Assembly: GCA_034408895.1 (NCBI GenBank)
Contig: JAWXCI010000007.1
Coordinates: 1-46,665 of the forward strand
Reading direction: 5' to 3'
Length of the DNA: 46,665 bases
DNA from: UBA4660 sp034408895
GTDB lineage: Bacteria > Bacteroidota > Bacteroidia > Flavobacteriales_D > Sanyastnellaceae
The notes under the pieces were generated by a model. That model saw nothing but the letters and a program-made list of their open reading frames with translations, had not been told where the DNA came from and searched no databases. A program made the position numbers and the translations under genes. Each line of letters opens with the position of its first letter. The first letter of the stretch is position 1. This document shows, in pieces, positions 1 through 8,475 of the stretch.

Positions 1-63
1 AGCGGGGGGTTACGTTTCAAACACCTTCTGGATTTTTTATTTAAGGGCACCTCTAAACACCCC

Positions 64-246
64 TAAGAGCCTGTTCAATATCTCATGAGTGGAATTGTTT
101 TAAGGTTTTTTTTGGCAAGACGAGGCGTCCCGCCATTTGCGGGATGCCATAGTGGTGACTATTTCATCCCGCACGTGCGGGACAACGAAGTATTTATGAA
201 GAAGACCCAAAAGAAACCTCTTGACGAGATATTGAACAGGCTCTAA
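64..246. repeat. MITE-like foldback element
   Basis: A perfect 19-bp inverted repeat (66-84 and 226-244, AGAGCCTGTTCAATATCTC and its complement) encloses about 140 bp. If the element is taken to start at GAGCC, a 3-bp direct repeat TAA (64-66, 244-246) flanks it like a target duplication. Inside are nested palindromes: TCCCGC/GCGGGA (128-144), a perfect 16-bp palindrome (167-182) and an imperfect second arm (GGTTT..TTTTGG against CCCAAAAGAAACC). No protein is encoded. This is the build of a non-autonomous transposable element, but no parental transposase lies in the window. Bases 1-63 hold nothing recognisable. Confidence 0.6.
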
Positions 247-269
247 GACTTTTTTCGAAATTCATATCA

Positions 270-809
270 CTAGTTGAGCACCGCCTGCGATTCGCCACCC
301 ATGCGTTTCAGTGCAAGTTCTTTTGCAAAGTCCACAAACATTTTATACGCCTGTGTGAATGTGAAGCGGTCTTCAAAGTTCTTGTGGGCGATGTTTCTCC
401 GCGCCATCGCATTGATGAGATGCCTGCGGCCTTCGGGATCGCGCAGTTGTTTGTTGCTTTCAATCAAATCAATGAAGGATGAGTTTTGGAAATACCTGTC
501 CACTTCATCAAACGTGAATTCAGAAAACTCGAGGGCATCCATGAAATTCTTTCCGTCACGATCGAGTTCATAACTAAGCACAGCGATGAAGATGCTGACA
601 TCGCGCGAAAAGTTTTCATTCGTTTCTTTCGAAAGAAGATAGCCGTAATCGCTTTTCATCACCAATTCGTAGTCGAAAGATTGTTTGAAAAAGTCCGCAT
701 AGAAATCCGAGTTTTCCTTCAGGTCGTTAAACATTGCACTATTGGACAATATAAATTTTCCGGCCATCAGGTCGTCAGTTATTGTTCGGTGGTTTTTAGG
801 AAACATCAT
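270..809 (-). CDS. MksE-like condensin subunit
   Basis: A 179-residue protein that I read as the small accessory subunit (MksE/MukE type) of a bacterial condensin. It has the family's length and a winged-helix-like N-terminal half: a DDLMAGKFI stretch, then YELVMKSDYGYLLSKE, then a helix with SIFIAVLSYELDRDG. In this family MksE binds the kleisin MksF and works with the SMC-like ATPase MksB in chromosome or plasmid handling. It is the last gene of the minus-strand cluster, 52 bp after the S74-domain gene, and is separated from mksF by two surface-protein genes, which is unusual. Two adjacent ATG codons (809, 806) could start it. The call rests on motif feel plus context; homology should be checked by profile search. 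Confidence 0.6.
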   Translation of the reverse strand: MMFPKNHRTITDDLMAGKFILSNSAMFNDLKENSDFYADFFKQSFDYELVMKSDYGYLLSKETNENFSRDVSIFIAVLSYELDRDGKNFMDALEFSEFTFDEVDRYFQNSSFIDLIESNKQLRDPEGRRHLINAMARRNIAHKNFEDRFTFTQAYKMFVDFAKELALKRMGGESQAVLN

Positions 810-861
810 TTTGGTAGTGGGATTTGTGTATTAGGTACTGTGAATTGATTTGGTCGTTGGC

Positions 862-2961
862 TCAGAGTTTCAAAGCTTTCTTCACCTGCTCTATGCCATC
901 TATTATCAGAGCATAATAGTAAACACCGCTGGCATGGCTGCCACTGTGCCACTGCACCTGGTGCAGGCCGGCTTCGTTGTGGCCATCTACCAAGGTTGTC
1001 ACTACTTCACCCATCTGATTGTAAATAACCACTTTTTTTGCACTCGCAACGGCAAGGTTGTATGCCATGGTGGTGTATTGTTCAAACGGGTTGGGTGTGT
1101 TTTGGTAAAGCTCGTTTAGTTTTGTTGCGGCAGGCACAATCTGAATGTCGTTTGCCTGCATGCTTTTCAGTTGAATGTCTATGGCGCAGCATTCTGAGAG
1201 AGCGGTGGAAAGGGTGGAGATGTTATCTTGGGCGTTGGCTAGGTCTTGCTCAAGTAAAGTGATTTTGACATTGAGTTCTTGAACTGATGCTATAAGGATG
1301 GGAGTAATCGCGATATAGTTGATGGATTTCACTTCGCCCCCATTCTGTGTAACGTTTCCATATTCATCAGTAAGTTGCGGAATTGCAAATTGTTTAACGA
1401 GATTTGGAAGGGTTTCCTCCACATCCTGAGCCAACAATCCAAATTGCAATTCCTCTGGCAAAGAAATTCCAAGCGCATTGCTTTGTGAGAAATAGTAGGT
1501 ACTTGGTTTTAATTGAGCAATCAGCTCAATTCCGTTTGTAATCGGAGCAATATCAGATTTCAGTTCTTCATCAGAAGTATACCAAGTTTGGTCAACTTGA
1601 AGCGAGCTTGATATCCGAACTCTGCCGTTAAAATATCCAGCCCATCCACCTTGGCAATTTGAACTACCCGTTTGTGCCTCTCCATAAACTCCGACAGCAA
1701 GTTCGCAACCGCAATCAGTCCCGCAAATACCCAATCCATATACACCATACGTATTCTTTCCCTTTTCACCTTTGCCAAAGGCACCATAACTATTTCCAGA
1801 ACTAGTACCTGAATTGTTGTAGCCTCCATGACCATACAGGCCGTACATATAAACAAATGATGCTCCGTTACCACCGGTTTCGGCCTTCACACCATAATTG
1901 AATGCAGGCGGCCCAAAACTGGTTCCACCAGTGATGCGAGTGTTCAAACCGGCACCACCTGCTGATGCCGAGAAATAACTTACAATGTTGTTGGTATAGT
2001 CATTTGTAGCGGTTAGAGCATAAGTGTTTCCAGGTTCATTGTTCAACACTTGAAGTTTTGAGATTGTCGGATTCAACCCTATTCCAACACTGCCGTTGTT
2101 ACAGGTTCCCGCATGGCCTGTTGCTAAATCTCCTAAGGTTGGTTCCGACCAGGTGCAATCAAAGCCCGCTGCGGAGTGCCACTGGCCATCATCTCCGAAA
2201 TATTGATTACCTGTGCCATTTAGGAGCCTGTACTTAAGAACATAGTCTCCTGCGGTTGTCCCTATTCCAAGGATTAGTGCATTGGGTGAAGTGGTTGATG
2301 GCATACCCCTGAGGCGGGCTGTACCATCAATGTCAATTTTTTCGGTAGGTTGAACGTTTAGTCCTGTAGTAGAGAAATCTCCTATTCCAACCTTTCCAGA
2401 AGGTGCTAACCTCATAATCTCAAGCCCCTGGTCATCATAGTTGTTTTCATCAGTAACTCCCGAAAGAAAAAGAAATCGAAAATTATCCACATCGGTACCT
2501 GAATTGTTATCACCCCAGGCAATAACACCGTCAGTGGAATTGTTGCTCCCGGTTGGCCTTTGCATCAACCCGATATGAAGGATGTCGTCATCTGTTGTAT
2601 ACGTTGTTCCGATGTTCATCCAGTCCTTCTCCAAATTGTAGGTACTCGGTGGCATTCCAAGATGATGCATTGAGAATGGATACCAGCCTGCATTGGTAAA
2701 TGGTCCATTGAGTGTGAAATCAGTTCTATGAACATTGGAGGCGGTCAATCCGTTCAATCCAGTCCAGGTCGGCATGGCCCTGAATTCTGCTCTCGTTGTG
2801 TTATTCTGTTTGACGACAAGAACCGCATTGCCATCATCGTCCCACCTTAAATGGTAGTTGGAAGCTGGAGTATGTCCGAGCACAGATGCTTGGCCGAGAA
2901 AAAAATTCATCACCATGAGTAATAGAATCGCTATGACTAATAAAATCATAGTTGTTTTCAT
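862..2961 (-). CDS. T9SS cargo with S74 autoprocessing chaperone domain
   Basis: A 699-residue exported protein. An N-terminal hydrophobic segment (about 5-24) serves as signal peptide. The middle holds beta-rich sequence and a Gly/Tyr-rich run (YGLYGHGGY, YGVYGLGICG, GVYGEA; about 360-430). Around 462-565 is a peptidase S74/endosialidase chaperone domain with the Ser-Lys pair in TSDEELKSDI (Ser463, Lys468); such domains trimerise a fibre and then cut themselves off in phage tail spikes. A predicted coiled coil follows (about 560-590). The last 85 residues (LYQNTPNPF...GVYYYALIIDG) are a T9SS type A sorting domain, so the product probably ends up on or outside the outer membrane. It starts 5 bp after the preceding gene, so the two are co-transcribed. 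It sits between mksF and mksE. Confidence 0.85.
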   Translation of the reverse strand: MKTTMILLVIAILLLMVMNFFLGQASVLGHTPASNYHLRWDDDGNAVLVVKQNNTTRAEFRAMPTWTGLNGLTASNVHRTDFTLNGPFTNAGWYPFSMHHLGMPPSTYNLEKDWMNIGTTYTTDDDILHIGLMQRPTGSNNSTDGVIAWGDNNSGTDVDNFRFLFLSGVTDENNYDDQGLEIMRLAPSGKVGIGDFSTTGLNVQPTEKIDIDGTARLRGMPSTTSPNALILGIGTTAGDYVLKYRLLNGTGNQYFGDDGQWHSAAGFDCTWSEPTLGDLATGHAGTCNNGSVGIGLNPTISKLQVLNNEPGNTYALTATNDYTNNIVSYFSASAGGAGLNTRITGGTSFGPPAFNYGVKAETGGNGASFVYMYGLYGHGGYNNSGTSSGNSYGAFGKGEKGKNTYGVYGLGICGTDCGCELAVGVYGEAQTGSSNCQGGWAGYFNGRVRISSSLQVDQTWYTSDEELKSDIAPITNGIELIAQLKPSTYYFSQSNALGISLPEELQFGLLAQDVEETLPNLVKQFAIPQLTDEYGNVTQNGGEVKSINYIAITPILIASVQELNVKITLLEQDLANAQDNISTLSTALSECCAIDIQLKSMQANDIQIVPAATKLNELYQNTPNPFEQYTTMAYNLAVASAKKVVIYNQMGEVVTTLVDGHNEAGLHQVQWHSGSHASGVYYYALIIDGIEQVKKALKL

Positions 2962-2966
2962 AAGTA

Positions 2967-3926
2967 TTATTTAAGAATTATTATTAGCGTTGTGAAAATT
3001 TTGGACTTTACGAGCATGCTGCTGACATAGAGGCCGGAAGGAAGCGGTGGAACTTGTTGAACTTTCAACGAATTTATTTCCTGAAAAACTATTCTACCCG
3101 AAGTATCCATTACTTGCCACAACTTTACTTCATGGCTAAGTTGTCCATCAGCAACTAATGTATTGTTTTGAGGATTGAATGTTAATTCCAACTCATTGGA
3201 AATTTGAGTTGGTACGAATATGCCATCGAGACAGTCAGAACTATAAGTTGAGACACAGACATTATCAACATAGTAAATTGCTGTACAGCCGAATCCATAT
3301 TGTTCAATCAATGTTTGGTCATTCTCAAAAAAGTTTCCAATTACCAGATGTGTATATGCTAAATCAACAACTATGGAATCCTGAAAAAATACCCATCCGA
3401 GGCTATCGGATAGCACAGCAGAATAGTTGATGTGTGAGAAATTCCCCGGTTCAAAGAAATTTCCATTGTGTTGATTGTCATCCCACCAGGGTGGATCAAC
3501 CATGAACAACAGCCCAATATTATTCGAAGAACAATCCAGTTCATCAATTTCGCCTCCATCTGCATCTGATAACATCAAGGATATGAAATACTCTTCACCA
3601 ATAGTGAGTGGTGAAGAAAGTTCAACTGCAAGATATTCGCGGTCTGACCATCCAAGGTTGTACGTGACAAATGCGGCATAGCAACTTCCATCATAGGCAA
3701 GTTGACTACCCCAAGCGTTGCTTGGGACATCATTGCTTTCACTATTAGAACACTCGCACATTTGATCTGGTGTCCATTGCATTGAATACCAATTCTGGAT
3801 GCCAAACAATCCAACAGCACTTGGCGGACAACTGTCTTGAAGTTCAAAACTCGGATTTGGTACTAGGTTCTGCGCATGGCAGCCAATTCCCGCAAAAATT
3901 AATATAAGATTGAACGGAAATTTCAT
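2967..3926 (-). CDS. T9SS type A sorting-domain surface protein
   Basis: A 319-residue exported protein with a signal peptide (MKFPFNLILIFAGIGCHAQ). The mature part begins NLVPNPSFE, an opening common in Bacteroidota extracellular proteins with carbohydrate-binding-like beta-sandwich domains, and has about ten cysteines. The C-terminal 80 residues (VKLWQVMDTSGRIVF, then LPSGLYVSSML) match a T9SS type A sorting domain. It is followed after 5 bp by the S74-domain gene. The 147 bp upstream (3927-4073) separate it from mksF; I see no convincing promoter or terminator there, so read-through from the condensin genes is possible. Substrate or binding partner unknown. Confidence 0.75.
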   Translation of the reverse strand: MKFPFNLILIFAGIGCHAQNLVPNPSFELQDSCPPSAVGLFGIQNWYSMQWTPDQMCECSNSESNDVPSNAWGSQLAYDGSCYAAFVTYNLGWSDREYLAVELSSPLTIGEEYFISLMLSDADGGEIDELDCSSNNIGLLFMVDPPWWDDNQHNGNFFEPGNFSHINYSAVLSDSLGWVFFQDSIVVDLAYTHLVIGNFFENDQTLIEQYGFGCTAIYYVDNVCVSTYSSDCLDGIFVPTQISNELELTFNPQNNTLVADGQLSHEVKLWQVMDTSGRIVFQEINSLKVQQVPPLPSGLYVSSMLVKSKIFTTLIIILK

Positions 3927-4073
3927 AAAATCTTAAATTTTAACTACAACAAATGAATTACAAAATGAAACTACTTACACCTATGTCATGAGCAAAAAAC
4001 TTGTTATTTCATTTACGCTACTATTGAACTTGCATTAAACTTAAGTCTTAGTTCGAACTACAAAAGCACAATT

Positions 4074-5279
4074 TCATTTTATCCTTTCCTTCTCCTCAAT
4101 CCTCAACTTGGGAACAGAAAGTTTTGAAGTATTCGTTTTTATGTTTGTGCGTTCTCCCTTTTTAGAATACTCAATAGTAAATTCCTGATCGAAGATAAGT
4201 CCGGTCATTGCAAAGAATTTGTCGGTATCAATTTCTTTAAAGTCCTTATATAACTCCTTTTCGCACCAGGAGAAGAAATCCGGAACAGGAAGTTGCTCAC
4301 TCAATTTTTTGTGGAATAGCTCACGGTCGAAAATCCACTTGTCAAATGGAGTGTTGTCTTCTTCCACGTAAACATTATCAGTGTGTTGAAACTGTTCAAA
4401 GAACTCGCGCACCTTGAAAAGCATGTCCTTGGCATAAGGCATTCCGCGTGTAGGCTTCAACATGCGCGGTGCATCGGCTTTGTATGGATTGCGGAGGAAT
4501 TCTATCCAGCCTGTAAGTATCAGCGATTCGGTGCGAATCCGTTCGAGTAATGGCAACAATTCATTCGTCAGGATTTTGGATTGTTTCAGCATGTCTCCGT
4601 TAGTCTGAATCAACTGCACGTATAGTTTTTCAAATTCCACACGCACCGTTTCATCATCAAAGTCCAGCCGTTTTTGGTTGGCGAATTCGCTTACCTCCAA
4701 TAGTTTTTGCGCAATGCTCTCCGCGTGGTTCACATCCAGAATCCGGTTGAGCGGCAAGATGTAGTACTCGATCCAGAACGAGGCTTTGTGAACCTTGTCC
4801 CTGTACTCCACTCGTTCAATGTTGGATTTGAGGTCGCGTGTTTCGTTGAGCAATCTCCAGGTGTTCTTTTCCACCATGTCCACAAATTCGCGTATCTGCT
4901 GGTTCAGGTTTTTTATTCTTTCCTGCAAAATGTCGCGGTCGCTTTGTTGTGCAATGCTCTTGCGGATTTTGATAAAGAGTTCGCTGATGGAAAGTTTGTA
5001 CTTCTCTATGGTTTCAGGCAGCAGCGGCTTGAATTCGAGTAGCAGGAATTCCATCATCTTGAAATACGCATCGCGCATTTCAAAATCTTCACCTATCTGG
5101 CGGATCACCCGGTATTCCTTCAGTTTGCTTTGGATGAAAGTTCCGTGTTTTTCACAAACACGGTTCAGCGTTTCCTTGCGTAGGATGCCGTCCTCCGCCT
5201 GATGGTCGAACAGGTCGCGCACCACTTCAAAATAAGTGTTCAGGAAACTGAGGATGGTCCTGGGTTCGGCTTTTATCAT
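4074..5279 (-). CDS. MksF-like kleisin subunit of condensin
   Basis: A 401-residue, largely helical protein with a winged-helix-like N-terminus (EPRTILSFLNTYFEVVRDLF) and long helical middle, ending in a basic tail. Size, composition and position directly after an SMC-like ATPase fit MksF/MukF, the kleisin that bridges ATPase heads and recruits MksE. It starts with ATG at 5279, overlapping the stop of a 39-residue ORF by four bases (ATGA), which suggests translational coupling. Downstream, mksE does not follow directly: two T9SS surface-protein genes intervene. The family call is inferred from length and context more than from a catalytic motif. Confidence 0.6.
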   Translation of the reverse strand: MIKAEPRTILSFLNTYFEVVRDLFDHQAEDGILRKETLNRVCEKHGTFIQSKLKEYRVIRQIGEDFEMRDAYFKMMEFLLLEFKPLLPETIEKYKLSISELFIKIRKSIAQQSDRDILQERIKNLNQQIREFVDMVEKNTWRLLNETRDLKSNIERVEYRDKVHKASFWIEYYILPLNRILDVNHAESIAQKLLEVSEFANQKRLDFDDETVRVEFEKLYVQLIQTNGDMLKQSKILTNELLPLLERIRTESLILTGWIEFLRNPYKADAPRMLKPTRGMPYAKDMLFKVREFFEQFQHTDNVYVEEDNTPFDKWIFDRELFHKKLSEQLPVPDFFSWCEKELYKDFKEIDTDKFFAMTGLIFDQEFTIEYSKKGERTNIKTNTSKLSVPKLRIEEKERIK

Positions 5280-5395
5280 GCTTCTTCGGTTGCAAGTTCG
5301 AGGCGGGCGACTTCGGGTTCATCCATAAGATGAAACTTCATGCGCACTTCTTCAATGTGATCGTTTTGTTCGCTGGGTTTGATGGTGGAGGTCAT
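5276..5395 (-). CDS. 39-residue ORF coupled to mksF
   Basis: A short ATG-initiated frame of 39 codons (begins MTSTIKPSEQND, ends LELATEEA) between mksB and mksF. Its TGA overlaps the ATG of mksF in the ATGA arrangement. It is acidic, has no membrane segment and matches nothing I recognise. It might be a genuine small subunit, or a leader whose translation sets the level of mksF. About 85 bp separate it from the mksB stop. Evidence is limited to the intact frame and the overlap. Confidence 0.45.
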   Translation of the reverse strand: MTSTIKPSEQNDHIEEVRMKFHLMDEPEVARLELATEEA

Positions 5396-5472
5396 GGTTG
5401 TTATTTGTTGAAGGGTAAAAGTGAAAGGTTCAGGTTGTGGAGTTTGCAGGTTCTATTCAAAATCAAAAATTA

Positions 5473-5493
5473 TCAATTCTCAATTGTCCATTG
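5473..5493. repeat. Heptamer tract at mksB 3' end
   Basis: Three 7-nt units in exact phase, TCAATTC TCAATTG TCCATTG on the plus strand. The tract overlaps the end of mksB: read on the minus strand it supplies the last codons (Met-Asp-Asn) and the TGA stop at 5480-5482. Similar tracts lie upstream of the epimerase and comB genes. Confidence 0.6.
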
Positions 5494-8140
5494 GGTTAAG
5501 TGCTTCTCTACGCACTGCGTGCTGTTTGTCGTTGAGGTTAATTTTTCCTTTTGACCGGAAGATGAAGTAATACTTGGAAAAACCATCGTAGGGTTGTGGT
5601 GCAGCGAAGATGGGTGTGAAGTTGTGCTCGTTGCAGAACTGCACAAGTTGCGGCCTGTTCTGTTCGTCAATGGTTCCTATTTCATCAATGAAGAGGACGA
5701 TGCGATTCATGGGGTCGCTGATGGCAAGTCGGTTTATGATTGCCATAACTATCACGAGGCGAATCATCCTGTCTGTGCCATCACTTTCCACCTGCTCTTT
5801 AAGATCCACGCGTTTTTGATGGCCTTTAACATCGAGCACCAGTTCAATATCAAACAAATCTTCGAAGTCAACTTTCTTTCCACCATCGAGGTATTCGTTC
5901 AGGATTTTCAAATCTTCTCCCTGATCGAATTCAAAACTGAGCTGCGCATTGAGGTTCTGGATGGCACTGATGCGCTCCAATTCATACAACACACGTTTAT
6001 TGTCCACCAATTCAATCTTGAGGGATTCGATGTTTGAAATTTTTGTCTTGCCAAGCGACTCATTGAAACGGTTGTAGACAAACGCCTTGAATTCTTCATA
6101 GCGCTTCCTAAGGTTGTAAGCGGGGTTTGCAAATTGTGTAGACAGGCTCTGCAACAATCCATCAATGCTTTTCTCTTTATCGGTTGTGCACGCAATCTCA
6201 TCTTCCATGTATTTGATAAACTCCGTTTCATCGGCCATGGCGGTGTTGGTCTTGAAACGCAACTGGTCGAACGTCCTGTCCTTATTGACTTTCAAGGTTT
6301 CGCGGTCGGTGCTGCTCAGGCGAATCTTTGTGTAGATCTCATCCAGCCCTTCGGTAGATTGATATTCGGTGGGTATAATGCCCAGTTGTTCAATTTCCTG
6401 TTTGCGTTTTTTCAATTCGATGATGCGTTCTTCTGTTTTCCTTGCATCCTCCCGCATATTTTCCAGTTGCAGACCTTTTGCAACTATCTCCTTTTTTATT
6501 TTTTCAAGTTCCTTGTCAATGTTATCCTTTTCCGCTTTCAGCTTGCCCAGTTCTTTGTCCAACTCGTTGGCAGCTTTTGATAGCTCTGGTTTGGATTCGA
6601 GCCTGCGCAATTTGACTTTCACACCTTCTATTTCTGCAAGTACTTTATTGAGGTCTTTTCTCGCCTTCTCGAAATCCATGGCAACAGCCCACACCTTTTG
6701 AAGTTCAGCCTTTTCGCTTTTCACTTCAATTAGTTCTTCTTTCAATGCACCCACAGATAGTAAATCGCGCACCGGGAGGTTTTCCGGAAGTATGATTTCA
6801 CCATCGAATATTTTCATGGCAGGGCCCGTCTTCGAAATCTTCTTCTTCACCAGGTCAGCACTCTGTGCTGCAAATTCAGGTGAGAAGATGTAGTTCAACA
6901 GTTTGCGGTCGGCATCTTTCGCAGCTACTTTCTGAATGAGTTGGTTGTCGTAATTTTTCACCTGTGCCTCCAGCCGTGTAATCTCCGAATCGTGTTTCGA
7001 AAGTTTTTGCTCGAGCACTTTGGTGTTAAGCTTCTGGTTTTCCACCATGGTGATGCGCACTTCTGCATCGCGCCTTTTTGCATCGAGGTTGGCGAGTGTC
7101 TGATCAAGGAAGTCACGTGTTTCGTATGCATTGATTTCATCCAACTGTCGTTGCAATTGGAGGAAACTCTCTTCGCGCAATTCAATTTCTGTTTCTTTCT
7201 TCCCCACTTCTCGCAGCAATTCCTCCTGGTGGGGTTTCAGTTTTTCATTCAGCGCTACAATTTGGTTCGCGTAACCTTTCTCCTTTTCAAGTCGTGTGCT
7301 GTCTAGTTCATTGATGTTGCCTTGGTATTGCTTGTTGAAAGCGTAAACCAAATCGCTCACAATCCTGTTCTTCGCTTTGTAGAGATTCACCACTTCGCGG
7401 AACTCTTCAAAATCTTTCTGGATGCTTTTCACCACTCGCATCTCATCGTTTATGCGCAGCAGGTCGGTAATGTCCTTCTTGTTTTTCTGCGAGAAATTCA
7501 GACCTTCGTTCTCGCGGTTGTCGGCAATGATGAGCGACTCTTTGAGCGTCTTGTTCGTGATGAGTTTCGAGTTGATGAGGTAGCGGTAAATTTTCGAGAA
7601 GTTGTTTGACAGACCATCCGTGCGCACTCCTTCTTCCAGCCACACTGCTGCTTCGTTTTTGCGGCCACGCTGGTACACTGTGTTGAAGACTTCGCTCTTG
7701 CTCTTGAATTGGTAGAGTTCGATACCACTTCCGGCCAAGTGCTCCTGAACTTCGTCCCACTTGCGGATGCGTTGTGCGGCACCATCTTTCTTGAAGTACA
7801 GTTCCTGATCGTAGGCCGAACTTATTTTATAGTACTCCAGTTCGCCTTCGGCATCGCGCTTTACCAAGATGGAATAGGGATTCACCTTGCTTACTTCGAA
7901 CACGATGTAGCTCTGGTTGTGAGTGGGGAAGTAGTGGTGTATGGTTTCCTTGTCGCCCCTGCGCTGGCCGGAGAAACTCATCTTGCTGCCATCCACAATA
8001 AAAAGGAAGTTGAGTGCATAGATGAGTGTGGATTTGCCCACGTTGTTCGGGCCGACAAGCTGGATGCTGTCGCAGTCATCGAGACGCAGTTCGGCATTGA
8101 CGAAAATGGCAGTGTTTACTGCAACAATTCTTGTAATCAT
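5480..8140 (-). CDS. MksB-like SMC/condensin ATPase
   Basis: An SMC-type ATPase of 886 residues. The Walker A loop is at about 30-38 (GPNNVGKST), followed by long heptad-rich coiled-coil arms (about 230-690) broken near the middle by a hinge-like segment. A signature-like SDGTDRMIRL lies near 786, and Walker B (IVLFIDEIGTID) near 814. The size and the SDGT form of the signature fit the MksB/JetC group better than classical SMC (about 1150-1200) or RecN. With MksF and MksE it would form a loop-extruding condensin. I chose ATG at 8140; an in-frame TTG at 8164 adds eight residues but lies in a repeat. A promoter is visible at 8224-8254. The nuclease subunit (MksG/JetD) of Wadjet defence systems is not in the window. 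Confidence 0.75.
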   Translation of the reverse strand: MITRIVAVNTAIFVNAELRLDDCDSIQLVGPNNVGKSTLIYALNFLFIVDGSKMSFSGQRRGDKETIHHYFPTHNQSYIVFEVSKVNPYSILVKRDAEGELEYYKISSAYDQELYFKKDGAAQRIRKWDEVQEHLAGSGIELYQFKSKSEVFNTVYQRGRKNEAAVWLEEGVRTDGLSNNFSKIYRYLINSKLITNKTLKESLIIADNRENEGLNFSQKNKKDITDLLRINDEMRVVKSIQKDFEEFREVVNLYKAKNRIVSDLVYAFNKQYQGNINELDSTRLEKEKGYANQIVALNEKLKPHQEELLREVGKKETEIELREESFLQLQRQLDEINAYETRDFLDQTLANLDAKRRDAEVRITMVENQKLNTKVLEQKLSKHDSEITRLEAQVKNYDNQLIQKVAAKDADRKLLNYIFSPEFAAQSADLVKKKISKTGPAMKIFDGEIILPENLPVRDLLSVGALKEELIEVKSEKAELQKVWAVAMDFEKARKDLNKVLAEIEGVKVKLRRLESKPELSKAANELDKELGKLKAEKDNIDKELEKIKKEIVAKGLQLENMREDARKTEERIIELKKRKQEIEQLGIIPTEYQSTEGLDEIYTKIRLSSTDRETLKVNKDRTFDQLRFKTNTAMADETEFIKYMEDEIACTTDKEKSIDGLLQSLSTQFANPAYNLRKRYEEFKAFVYNRFNESLGKTKISNIESLKIELVDNKRVLYELERISAIQNLNAQLSFEFDQGEDLKILNEYLDGGKKVDFEDLFDIELVLDVKGHQKRVDLKEQVESDGTDRMIRLVIVMAIINRLAISDPMNRIVLFIDEIGTIDEQNRPQLVQFCNEHNFTPIFAAPQPYDGFSKYYFIFRSKGKINLNDKQHAVRREALNPMDN

Positions 8141-8160
8141 GGTTGGATAAATTTTCTCAC

Positions 8161-8179
8161 GCAAAGGCGCAAAGGCGCG
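8161..8179. repeat. GCAAAGGC octamer tract
   Basis: Two contiguous octamers (8161-8168, 8169-8176) plus GCG, in the untranslated leader of mksB. A related degenerate stretch, complementary in orientation (CCTTTG..CCTTTGCGCCTTTG), lies at 41462-41488 upstream of the DUF1905 gene. Confidence 0.5.
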
Positions 8180-8223
8180 TAGGATATTTGATTAGCACAA
8201 TGACCTGATGAGTGAATAGCTGC

Positions 8224-8254
8224 CAAAACTATTTTTGATGTGATGTACTCACAA
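8224..8254 (-). promoter_or_regulatory. Promoter of mksB cluster
   Basis: On the minus strand TTG (8254-8252), a 20-bp spacer and TAGTTTTG (8231-8224) match the Bacteroidota primary sigma consensus TTG-N19-21-TAnnTTTG. Transcription would start near 8217, giving a leader of about 77 nt before the ATG at 8140. Confidence 0.6.
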
Positions 8255-8475
8255 GCGATGTTGATGCTTTGGGGAAAACTAGGATGAGATTGTTGATAGG
8301 GGGAATTTTTTCAACAATGTTTCAACTGTTTTCGAACAGAGAGTCGGTAATAATTTGGGGGAAATGAAGAGTTGACGATGACCTGCCGTTTCAACCGTAT
8401 TGGAACTTTTGCAACTTTCGCCTTTGTTGTTTCTTTGACCAGCCATTAAACACTTATTACTTGTCAGAACTCAAC
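8255..8475. other. Divergent intergenic region with two inverted repeats
   Basis: The rest of the spacer between mksB and the FG-GAP gene. It contains an 8-bp inverted repeat ATTGTTGA/TCAACAAT (8289-8296, 8311-8318) and a small palindrome CTGTT-ttcg-AACAG (8326-8339). Either could be an operator; neither is followed by a T run. No exact plus-strand TAnnTTTG was found for the gene at 8476. Confidence 0.3.

Noticed and set aside
270..8140. Complete Wadjet (JetABCD) defence system
   Set aside because: No JetD/MksG nuclease is found in the window and the genes between mksF and mksE encode secreted surface proteins, so only an Mks-type condensin can be supported.
8326..8339. LexA/SOS-type operator
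   Set aside because: CTGTT-ttcg-AACAG is short, differs from known SOS boxes, and is not found before recA or recN here.
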